Below are positions 57,072 through 64,000 of a DNA stretch of 64,000 bases, piece after piece. The notes under the pieces were generated by a model. It worked only from the letters and a program-made list of their open reading frames with translations, was not told where the DNA came from and did not search any database. The position numbers were made by a program, and so were the translations under genes. Source of the DNA: Prolixibacteraceae bacterium (GTDB taxonomy: Bacteria > Bacteroidota > Bacteroidia > Bacteroidales > Prolixibacteraceae); NCBI GenBank assembly GCA_019856515.1, contig CP082230.1, positions 310,001 to 374,000 on the forward strand, read 5' to 3'. The first letter of the stretch is position 1. Each line of letters starts with the position of its first letter.

Positions 57072-57827
57072 TTATTGGTCTAGCCAGTCTTTGAATACCC
57101 TAGATTTATCTTTACTAATAATAATTTCAGTTTTTTCAATGTCGGTTAATATTATTTTTAGTTTTCCATTATAGTAATTAGCTATATGCTTAATACTGTC
57201 GATATGAATAATGTATTGCCGATTAGCCCTAAAAAAATACTGTGGGTTGAGCTGTTCTTCAAGCTCTTCGATTGAATAAGTTATGATATAATTTTTTTGA
57301 TCTTTTAAGCATAAATTCGTAATCTTGTTTTCAATATGGATGTGATGTATATCTCTAGTATTGATTGTCCTAAAACCATCTTTGTAGGGGAGTAGAAACC
57401 TGTTTCTGTAGTTCTTTTGAGTCTGATTAAAATGGTGTAATAATGCTTGAATTTCACTTGATGCAGATTGTCTTTCTTTCTGTTTTACTTTATTAACGGC
57501 ATTGGCTAGATCATCCTTTTTAATTGGCTTTAATAGATAATCAACACTATTGAAATTAAATGCTTGTATGGCATATTCGTCGAATGCTGTTGTGAATATA
57601 ATCGGGATATCCGTTTTAACAATATTAAATATTTCGAAGCTTAAACCATCAGATAAGCATATGTCTGCTATTATAAGATCAATTGCTACATTTGTATTTA
57701 GGAATTCGATAGATTCTTCAACACTTGGGGTTACACCTACGATGGTATTGTTATGATTGATTTCTTTTAGAAGACGGATGATTCTGTTTTGGTTGTGTTT
57801 TTCATACTCTATCACAAGTATGTTCAT
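57072..57827 (-). CDS. LytTR response regulator
   Basis: 251 residues from the ATG at 57827 (a TTG at 57845 opens the longer frame). The receiver domain (1-115) has the phosphoacceptor Asp55 ('LIIADICLSDG') and the conserved Lys in 'VDYLLKPIKKDD'. A C-terminal LytTR DNA-binding domain (~150-250) reads 'NTRDIHHIHIENKITNLCLKDQKNYII...YFFRANRQYIIHIDSI'. It pairs with the LytS-type kinase encoded 10 bp upstream. It probably controls the RND operon 136 bp downstream, though this is inferred from position. Confidence 0.9.
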   Translation of the reverse strand: MNILVIEYEKHNQNRIIRLLKEINHNNTIVGVTPSVEESIEFLNTNVAIDLIIADICLSDGLSFEIFNIVKTDIPIIFTTAFDEYAIQAFNFNSVDYLLKPIKKDDLANAVNKVKQKERQSASSEIQALLHHFNQTQKNYRNRFLLPYKDGFRTINTRDIHHIHIENKITNLCLKDQKNYIITYSIEELEEQLNPQYFFRANRQYIIHIDSIKHIANYYNGKLKIILTDIEKTEIIISKDKSRVFKDWLDQ

Positions 57828-57837
57828 AGTTCTAGTT

Positions 57838-58899
57838 TTATACAATAGGAAGTTTGACAGTGTAAGAGGTCTTGCTTTTTATTATTTGAGGTTTAATACG
57901 GATATTCAGTAGCTCATATCTTCTAAAGATATTCTTCTGCCCAACTTTAGTTGAATTATAATTACTCTTTCGAATGTTCAAATTGTTCTGTACAATAAGA
58001 AGTTGATCTTCAACCCATATTTTGATCGTTAGTGGATGTTTGAGAGAAGCTACATTATGCTTTATTGCGTTTTCGACTAATAACTGTAATACAACTGGAG
58101 GGATTTCGCCTTCAATTTCTTCAACGGTATTACTAATTTCAATATTAATACGCTCCTCATATCTTATCTTTATGAGAAAAAGGTACGCTTTCAGAAAAGC
58201 AATTTCCTCTTCAATACGTATGAAATTATGAGAATAGTTTTGAATTATATACCTGTAGACATCAGAGAGCTTCTCAAGGAAATCTGAAGCAAGACATGTT
58301 CTTGTTTCAATCAGTTCTGTTAAAATGCTAAAATTGTTAAACATGAAGTGAGGATCGATCTGTAACTTTAGTGCTGTAAGTTCTGCATTGTTGGCAATTT
58401 CTCTGTCTTTTAGAGACTTGATCATCACCTCATCGTTCTCCTTCTCCAATTTAAGCTGTTGCTCTAAGTAAAAAATATTGTGATAGATTGAAGTAATAAA
58501 CGTAATGATCACCATCTGTGAGTACATAATCGATAGAAAATGATATTCAGATATTTCTTTAGGTTCACATAGTGGTTTAAATAGTAGAATAACAATAAAA
58601 GTTGTAATTACATTAAATAAGAGAAGAATTAATGATTTAAATAACAGTTCCAACTGTTTGTTGTTACCTAAAAAATTGAATCGACTGATGATTTTTATGT
58701 AAAAGATGGAGACTTCTACTTGTATATAGTTAAGCAAAAGGCTTACTAATGATTCGATGAAAGAATTGTCTGATTCGAAGTGATTTATGAATTCTTCAAA
58801 AGTTTTAAATTCATTAATGCTAAATGTAAGAAAGCCTAGAATGAAAACAATAATGGTAATGGTTGCTTTACCCTTTATAGAGTTTAAGGAAAAATTCAT
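57838..58899 (-). CDS. LytS-type sensor histidine kinase
   Basis: 353 residues from the ATG at 58899 (a TTG at 58926 opens the longer frame). The N-terminal half has four predicted membrane helices, with a short coiled coil (~160-185) after them. The His_kinase domain (PF06580) follows, with the phosphoacceptor His in 'LKLQIDPHFMFNNFSIL', then an ATPase region with 'PPVVLQLLVENAIKHN' as N-box. The final G-box is weak, 'KVGQKNIFRRYELL', where the family has GxGLxNxxxRL. It is likely bicistronic with the LytTR regulator. No extracytoplasmic sensing domain is visible, so the signal is likely in or at the membrane. Confidence 0.88.
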   Translation of the reverse strand: MNFSLNSIKGKATITIIVFILGFLTFSINEFKTFEEFINHFESDNSFIESLVSLLLNYIQVEVSIFYIKIISRFNFLGNNKQLELLFKSLILLLFNVITTFIVILLFKPLCEPKEISEYHFLSIMYSQMVIITFITSIYHNIFYLEQQLKLEKENDEVMIKSLKDREIANNAELTALKLQIDPHFMFNNFSILTELIETRTCLASDFLEKLSDVYRYIIQNYSHNFIRIEEEIAFLKAYLFLIKIRYEERINIEISNTVEEIEGEIPPVVLQLLVENAIKHNVASLKHPLTIKIWVEDQLLIVQNNLNIRKSNYNSTKVGQKNIFRRYELLNIRIKPQIIKSKTSYTVKLPIV

Positions 58900-59032
58900 T
58901 GTCAAAAATTTTATACAAAAATACAATGAATCTTATTCTTATATGACTTTTTTTGACTGAAATGTCTAAGCTTTTCTCTTAAACGACATATTTAAGCGCT
59001 AAAATACTAAATGGAGATGTTTGAGATGTATT

Positions 59033-59067
59033 TAAAAAGGAGGTGCTTCATGATTAAACACCTCCTT
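59033..59067 (-). terminator. Terminator after the S9 peptidase gene
   Basis: AAGGAGGTG pairs with CACCTCCTT around a 13-base loop, and the minus strand then reads a short T run (TTTTTAAA). It is 50 bases past the peptidase stop. Confidence 0.75.
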
Positions 59068-59117
59068 CTCTTCAGAAATAATCTATAAGGTTTTTTCAAT
59101 ATAAATTCTATTGCAAC

Positions 59118-61130
59118 CTAGTTCTTAAGATGTTCAGCGAAGAATCCGATCATGCATTTATATAATTCAATTCGATTCTCTTCGTGACCAAAGCCATGGC
59201 CTTCATTATATTTTACCATGTATGGAATCTTTTCTCCTTTACTTCTAAGAGTTTTTACAATTTGGTCTGATTCATTGATATTTACTCTTGGGTCATTTGC
59301 TCCTTGAACAACAAAAAGAGGTTTCGTGATCTTATTTGCATTGAGTGCTGGAGATACTTCTTTCATTATCTCTTTCTCTTTAGGATTTTCAGGATCATAC
59401 CACTGTTGGTAGAACTGTTTCATAAAAGGTTTCCAGTAGGCAGGGAAGGAGTCAACAAATGTAAATAGATTTGATACACCAACATAATCTATACCACAAC
59501 GATAAAGATCAGGTGTCTTAATTAAGCTCCCTAAGGTTGCCAATCCACCATAACTAGCACCATAAATAGCAACTCGACCTTTATCTATCCATCCTTTATC
59601 TATCACATAAGCAACTCCATCTTCTAAATCATTTAACATGTTTCTTCCAATTTGTTTGCTCCCAGCAAGGTAGAATTCTTTACCATAGCCCCCTGAACCA
59701 CGATAGTTAACTTGAAGAGTTGCGTATCCTCGGCTAGCAAAGAGTTGTGTCTCTGGATTAAATCCCCAAGAATCTCTGATACCATAAGGACCTCCATGTG
59801 GATTAACAATTAATGGAACTTTTTGTCCATCTTCTGCAACTTTGGGTAGAGTAATGAAGCCGTGTACTGTAAAGCCATCTCTTGATTTGAAGGTTATTGG
59901 GTGCATGGTAGCCATATCCTTAGGATCTAATTGAGGCATAAGATCTAATAATTTTTCGAACTTATCTTCTTTTGCATCATATGAATAATAAACACCATAT
60001 AATTTATCACTTCCAGTAACGATTAACATTTTCGTCTCATCATCTGTTTTATCTACAATGTTGAACTCTTGACCTTTGAACTTCTTGTTGAATTTTTTAT
60101 ACAACTTCTTAAATGTTTTACTTTGAGGTGATACTTCAGATTTTTCACCATTGTAATAGAAGAAGTCTATTTCATAATTACGTAACCTCGATCGACTCAT
60201 TCCACCTACGTCATAAGTGTCATTGGTGTATAGTAATTCCACTTCTTTACATGCATCTAAGTCATAAAGTACAATTGCACTTTTGTCCCTCTCAAGATTG
60301 CTTTTAACGTATGCTAAGTTTGAGTCTTTAGTGCTATAATCAAAACCAAGAATACCAAATTCTTGCTTCCAATCTGTTTTAATAACTAGTTTAAAGTCAT
60401 CTTCAGGAGTTGATCTATAAAGAAGTTCATAGTCTGTTCCATCTACTTGACGTGTGATTGCTCTCAATACTCCATCTTTATCGAAGTCATATCCCATTAC
60501 TGGACGCTGTGTGTCGTTGTTCTCGTATAATTTCACCATTTCACCTGTCACCACATCTAGCTTATATGGTTCAAAAACTTGTGGGTTATCTTTGTTCATT
60601 TGAACGATGATATGGTTTGGTTGCTCTTTTAGGCTATTCAAGATACTAACACGAACATTTTCAAATGGGGTAAGTGCTTTTTTGTTCTTACCATCAAGAT
60701 CAACTGCAAAAATCTGGTAATTTTCATCTCCTCCTTGATCTTGAACATAAATGATACGTTGATCATTGATCCAGCCATAGCCTCTAATTAGCTCTTTTCC
60801 TTCTTCAAGGACTTTTGTGACTTTATCCGTGGATAGATCCTTTACAAAAACATGGCTTTTACCATCTTGGTCTTTTTCTCGATAGGAGAAATACTTTCCA
60901 TTAGGAGAGAATTTAAGGCTACTTACTTTCGGTTTCGCAAAATAGTCCGTAACGCTATAAGAATAGTTTCCCTTTTCATAATCCATTAACTTTTCCAATT
61001 CAGATTTACTAGATGGAAGAGAAGGATCTCCAGGTGATTTTTTTTCTTGAGCATTTGTCATTGCAGGTGTTATTAGTAAGAAAATTAGAACCAACAGACT
61101 GCTCAGCTTCAATATTCGACAAGTCTTCAT
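59118..61130 (-). CDS. S9 family prolyl oligopeptidase-type peptidase
   Basis: A 670-residue exported serine peptidase with a signal peptide (cleaved near TNAQE, residue 28). A seven-bladed beta-propeller (~50-400) is followed by the alpha/beta hydrolase domain (~415-670). The catalytic triad is Ser526 in 'YGASYGGLATLG', Asp613 in 'GANDPRVN' and His645 in 'EGHGFGH'. The Ser motif GxSxGG fits acylaminoacyl-peptidase or DPP-IV-like S9 members. It cleaves short peptides in the periplasm. Transcribed alone, with terminators on both sides. Confidence 0.92.
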   Translation of the reverse strand: MKTCRILKLSSLLVLIFLLITPAMTNAQEKKSPGDPSLPSSKSELEKLMDYEKGNYSYSVTDYFAKPKVSSLKFSPNGKYFSYREKDQDGKSHVFVKDLSTDKVTKVLEEGKELIRGYGWINDQRIIYVQDQGGDENYQIFAVDLDGKNKKALTPFENVRVSILNSLKEQPNHIIVQMNKDNPQVFEPYKLDVVTGEMVKLYENNDTQRPVMGYDFDKDGVLRAITRQVDGTDYELLYRSTPEDDFKLVIKTDWKQEFGILGFDYSTKDSNLAYVKSNLERDKSAIVLYDLDACKEVELLYTNDTYDVGGMSRSRLRNYEIDFFYYNGEKSEVSPQSKTFKKLYKKFNKKFKGQEFNIVDKTDDETKMLIVTGSDKLYGVYYSYDAKEDKFEKLLDLMPQLDPKDMATMHPITFKSRDGFTVHGFITLPKVAEDGQKVPLIVNPHGGPYGIRDSWGFNPETQLFASRGYATLQVNYRGSGGYGKEFYLAGSKQIGRNMLNDLEDGVAYVIDKGWIDKGRVAIYGASYGGLATLGSLIKTPDLYRCGIDYVGVSNLFTFVDSFPAYWKPFMKQFYQQWYDPENPKEKEIMKEVSPALNANKITKPLFVVQGANDPRVNINESDQIVKTLRSKGEKIPYMVKYNEGHGFGHEENRIELYKCMIGFFAEHLKN

Positions 61131-61295
61131 GTAATGGGCTATTTGTTAAGTTAAACTTGCAATGAAAAACTTATTCCAAAGCTTTTCACTATTAATAAGA
61201 CGTTTAATAGTGAAAATAGTTACAATAAACCATTAAAAAATGAACAGAAATATGGTGTTTTTGTTCTTTAGTACAAATATTATAGATGTATGTTC

Positions 61296-61333
61296 ATAAA
61301 AAAAGCGACTAAGTTATTAATCGCTCTTTTTTT
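61296..61333 (-). terminator. Terminator of the Bat operon
   Basis: AAAAAAAGCGACTAA pairs with TTAATCGCTCTTTTTTT (partial) just past the TPR/SH3 gene stop. A and T runs on both sides make it bidirectional. Confidence 0.7.
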
Positions 61334-61341
61334 ATATGATT

Positions 61342-62103
61342 TTAGATTCTTTCCATCGATTTATTGGGGACCCATCCAGTGTTTCCGTCAGGAATCTTCA
61401 CCTCTTTCCATCCTTCAATACTATCCGTTATCTGTACCTTAATTCCTTCATGAATAATAAAAAGTTCCGTACCAGTTTCACTTGGAGCACCTTTTACCGT
61501 AACACTAGGTTTTGTGATTATTGCACCAAGATGACGGGTTTCATGTAGATATTGATCTCTTGCAATAACAATACTCGTTATACATAAAATTAGACTAAAA
61601 ATAGCAATCGTAAGTCCTAATTTTTTTGTCTTGACACTCTCTCCATATATCAGCAATAAAGATAAACCCAATAAGAATATAAGAAATAATAGAATCGATA
61701 GATAACTCCATTCTGTTGAGTTAAGCAACTGTTTGATGTTATTCTTAATTTTCACGACCAATACCGTCGGAAGTGGTTCAACCTTATCAACAATATACTG
61801 ATTTGCCATCTTTAGATTATAAGATATATTCTTATTTGATGGATCAAGCATTAGTGCTTTCTCATAATATAGAATAGCATGTGTGAAATCCGAAAGCTTA
61901 TAATATGAGTTTCCTATATTGAAAAATAGATCAGGCTGCTGATAGCCTTCATTTTTAATTCTTTGATATTCAACAAGTGCCTCTTTAAAGTCTCCTTTTT
62001 TATATAAAACGTTGGCATTCTCAAATTGCACCTCTAGAGTTTCTGCTGAAAGCGATAGTGAGAATAGGATCGCTAATGTCAATACGATTAATTTTTTCAT
62101 CAT
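61342..62103 (-). CDS. batE: TPR and SH3-like protein (BatE)
   Basis: A 253-residue protein: signal peptide (to about 20), two or three TPR units (~22-105, 'ANVLYKKGDFKEALVEYQRIKNEG' and 'HAILYYEKALMLDPSNKNISYNL'), two membrane helices (~135-180) and a bacterial SH3 domain (~195-250, ending 'GWVPNKSMERI'). This is the BatE layout of the Bacteroidota 'aerotolerance' operon. It sits 4 bp after BatD and is the last gene of the operon. Its role is thought to be in periplasmic complex assembly or stress survival; no reaction is known. Confidence 0.85.
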   Translation of the reverse strand: MMKKLIVLTLAILFSLSLSAETLEVQFENANVLYKKGDFKEALVEYQRIKNEGYQQPDLFFNIGNSYYKLSDFTHAILYYEKALMLDPSNKNISYNLKMANQYIVDKVEPLPTVLVVKIKNNIKQLLNSTEWSYLSILLFLIFLLGLSLLLIYGESVKTKKLGLTIAIFSLILCITSIVIARDQYLHETRHLGAIITKPSVTVKGAPSETGTELFIIHEGIKVQITDSIEGWKEVKIPDGNTGWVPNKSMERI

Positions 62104-62107
62104 CTAT

Positions 62108-63895
62108 CTATTTTTTAATTTTCTTTTCCACTAAACTTAATACCTCAATCGCTTTTTTGTATAATTCCTCTTGAGCACTATGATCTTGAGATGGAGCATA
62201 TCTTGCAAACTCACATGTATCTATAAGTGATAATAATGCATCAATTGAAACATTGTCCATCCTTTTTTCTGCCAATTTAGTCTTAATCGTCTCTTTAGTT
62301 AATTCGGATTTCGGAAGTGTTAGTTTGTCTTCTAAATAACCCATTAATGCTTCTAAAACAGCCTCATAAAACAGTTCGTTTTCATCATTTTTAAGATGCT
62401 GAGATGCTTTCTTTAATCTCTTTAGTGCAAGACTGTTTGCTTTCTTATTTTTAGTCCCCCAAATATCTTCTCGTTCTTTAATCTTCTTCAAGTTCATCAG
62501 ATAAATAACGATAAAGATAAAGAACCCTCCAATAAATAACATATAGAAAGTCACAGTACCATATAAGCGGTGGTGCTTTTTGAAAGTTATCTTGTCTGTC
62601 GAAATAAATCGAATGTCTTTACCAACGGTCTTGACATCTTCTTTACTGAAACTACTTACCTGTGCTGAAGTTGCATTTTTACCTTCGCCTGGTGTAACAT
62701 GAATATTAAACGGCGTAGTTTGTTGCGTAACATATCTATCTTTTAATGGATCATAATAGGCAAATGAAACTGATGGGATTGTATAATCACCAGCAAATCT
62801 AGGTTGAATAAGGTATTCTAAGGTTTTACTACCTTGTTCACCACTTTCAGTCACCTTTATATTATTCTTGCTTTGAGGATCATATGTTTCGAAATCCTGT
62901 GGGAAATCTAATTTAGGCGCTGTAACTAGCGATAGATTCCCTTTTCCTTTTATGGTTAGACGAAGCGTAATTGCATCATTGGCTTTAACTTTTGTTTCTG
63001 ATATAGATGCTTTAATATTAAAGCGTCCTACAGCTCCGGAATAACTATCAGGTGGACTAGGCAATGCGTTTACACGTACTGTACGAGGTGCACTTGCAAC
63101 ATCTACACTTACTGTTCTTGTCGAGTTGAAAAAATCATCAAAGAATGCTTGAGAATTCTGTATGCGCTGTCTTACCTGTACGGTAATTTTAGCAGGATCA
63201 ATTCTTAACGTTCCATCTTTTTGTGGAAAAAGCAATGTTTTGTTAAGAATAGCTGTATTATAGATATCTCCATCGTAAGCCTCTTGGTTCAACGACAGAC
63301 GCCTAATTTCACCTACTGATTTGGTGTAAAAATTCGTAAAACTAGGAATCTCGATATTGGATACTCCTGAGATTGGAAGTCTTGTATATAATTTCGTCGT
63401 CGCCAGAATTGCTTCTCCTTCTTTCACATTTGTACGAGAAAGCAATACCTTAACGAACATATCTTTCTTTGATATTTCAGCTCCAGAAGATGTCGTATTT
63501 GTATTCGCATTTCCTTTTACAATCTGAATTTTCTTCTGCTTTGTTTTATAATGTCTACCATCAATGACAACATCAATAGCTGGAAAAACAAATGTTCCAG
63601 AATTGAGCGGTTTCAAAATATATGTGTAAGAATACGAATTAGAACGAGACGATTTTCCATTAATTATCTGTACTGAGCTACTGGAAGAAGTCATTGGTCC
63701 CATCATGACTTCAAAATTACTCATAGATGGAAGATTAACTTTCTCTGCTTGTTCATTTGATTCTATTGCTAGACGTATTTGCTGACCTACTCGTGCAACA
63801 TTGGGTGTAGATAGTTTTACATTAACTCTATCTGCAAAAACGTTCCATGAAGTAAATATCAATAGAAGAAAAAACGATATCTTTTTTGCAATCAT
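62108..63895 (-). CDS. batD: BatD family protein
   Basis: A 595-residue membrane protein: a signal peptide, then tandem Ig-like/BatD beta domains (~22-400, 'VNVKLSTPNVARVGQQIRLAIESNEQ' and 'GRFNIKASISETKVKANDAITLRLTIKGKGN'), one membrane helix (~440-465), and a helical cytoplasmic tail (~475-595). It belongs to the BatA-E operon whose A-C genes would lie past the window end. Its tail could face MoxR and DUF58 partners. The partial frame at 63951-64000 fits the BatC gene just upstream, 55 bp away. Confidence 0.88.
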   Translation of the reverse strand: MIAKKISFFLLLIFTSWNVFADRVNVKLSTPNVARVGQQIRLAIESNEQAEKVNLPSMSNFEVMMGPMTSSSSSVQIINGKSSRSNSYSYTYILKPLNSGTFVFPAIDVVIDGRHYKTKQKKIQIVKGNANTNTTSSGAEISKKDMFVKVLLSRTNVKEGEAILATTKLYTRLPISGVSNIEIPSFTNFYTKSVGEIRRLSLNQEAYDGDIYNTAILNKTLLFPQKDGTLRIDPAKITVQVRQRIQNSQAFFDDFFNSTRTVSVDVASAPRTVRVNALPSPPDSYSGAVGRFNIKASISETKVKANDAITLRLTIKGKGNLSLVTAPKLDFPQDFETYDPQSKNNIKVTESGEQGSKTLEYLIQPRFAGDYTIPSVSFAYYDPLKDRYVTQQTTPFNIHVTPGEGKNATSAQVSSFSKEDVKTVGKDIRFISTDKITFKKHHRLYGTVTFYMLFIGGFFIFIVIYLMNLKKIKEREDIWGTKNKKANSLALKRLKKASQHLKNDENELFYEAVLEALMGYLEDKLTLPKSELTKETIKTKLAEKRMDNVSIDALLSLIDTCEFARYAPSQDHSAQEELYKKAIEVLSLVEKKIKK

Positions 63896-63950
63896 ATTAT
63901 AATTCTTAATATTATCAACTACGAAAATAAGTATAAGTTTTTGAAAGTCC

Positions 63951-64000
63951 TTACCATTTCTTTTCTATGCTTTGGGCTTTTGCTTTTTCTTGTTTAACCT
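63951..64000 (-). CDS. Partial CDS, likely BatC C-terminus
   Basis: The last 15 codons of a minus-strand gene that runs off the window: Lys/Glu/Gln-rich 'VKQEKAKAQSIEKKW' then stop at 63951-63953. BatC proteins (TPR) typically end in such a charged tail, and the gene order BatC-BatD-BatE supports this. The piece is too short to be certain. Confidence 0.45.
   Translation of the reverse strand, partial: VKQEKAKAQSIEKKW

Noticed and set aside
1..64000. CRISPR arrays, tRNA or rRNA genes, riboswitches
   Set aside because: Reading the gene-free stretches gave no regular spaced repeats, no cloverleaf with a T-loop word, and no conserved riboswitch core; none is reported.

Overview
The window looks like a low-GC member of the Bacteroidota, probably a marine Marinilabiliales or Prolixibacteraceae-like lineage; the phylum is well supported and the family is a guess. 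The evidence is a SusC/SusD pair, fimbrillin-type lipoproteins, DUF4251 and DUF4136 proteins, a Bat (oxygen tolerance) operon, an S9 peptidase, and promoters of the Bacteroidota TTTG/TAnnTTTG kind. No rRNA, tRNA or CRISPR array was seen.

Region 1 (1-8.9 kb) is mostly on the minus strand. It carries an outer-membrane protein/DUF4136 pair, a four-subunit 2-oxoacid:ferredoxin oxidoreductase operon (ferredoxin, alpha, beta, gamma) led by a PLP aminotransferase, then a flavodoxin, a prephenate dehydratase and a DUF2007-USP-USP stress protein. Region 2 (9-17 kb) has two tandem FUSC-type membrane proteins and a phenyl/indolepyruvate decarboxylase-like TPP enzyme. That enzyme is divergent from a DUF169-MarR operon; the shared intergenic region holds two identical 12-bp palindromes lying exactly on the -33 and -7 boxes of a Bacteroidota promoter. 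A b561-like cytochrome and an AraC regulator follow. Together, regions 1 and 2 suggest an aromatic/branched 2-oxoacid node.

Region 3 (17-38.7 kb) is accessory and glycan-related. It holds a membrane-anchored ClpP-like protein without its serine, a condensation-fold acyltransferase, a GH84 hexosaminidase, an intact fimbrillin lipoprotein and a frameshifted copy of one. A sulfatase and a GH29 fucosidase follow, then an IS5/IS1182-type element, an SSS symporter, a DUF4251 protein and SusC/SusD. Region 4 (38.8-50.2 kb) is a graveyard of mobile DNA: ISL3 and IS3 fragments, an ISAon1-like remnant and a group II intron fossil. These surround an intact TolC-HlyD-ABC2-ABC2 exporter operon with no ATPase gene, a MraY/WecA-type transferase and a YtrA-like GntR regulator.

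Region 5 (50.2-64 kb) holds an RND efflux operon (MFP-RND-TolC) next to a LytS/LytTR two-component system. The RND pump gene is cut by a clean 1107-bp IS630-type element with a TA duplication; removing it on paper restores a 1046-residue pump. An S9 peptidase and the BatE/BatD end of a Bat operon close the window, with a BatC tail at the edge.
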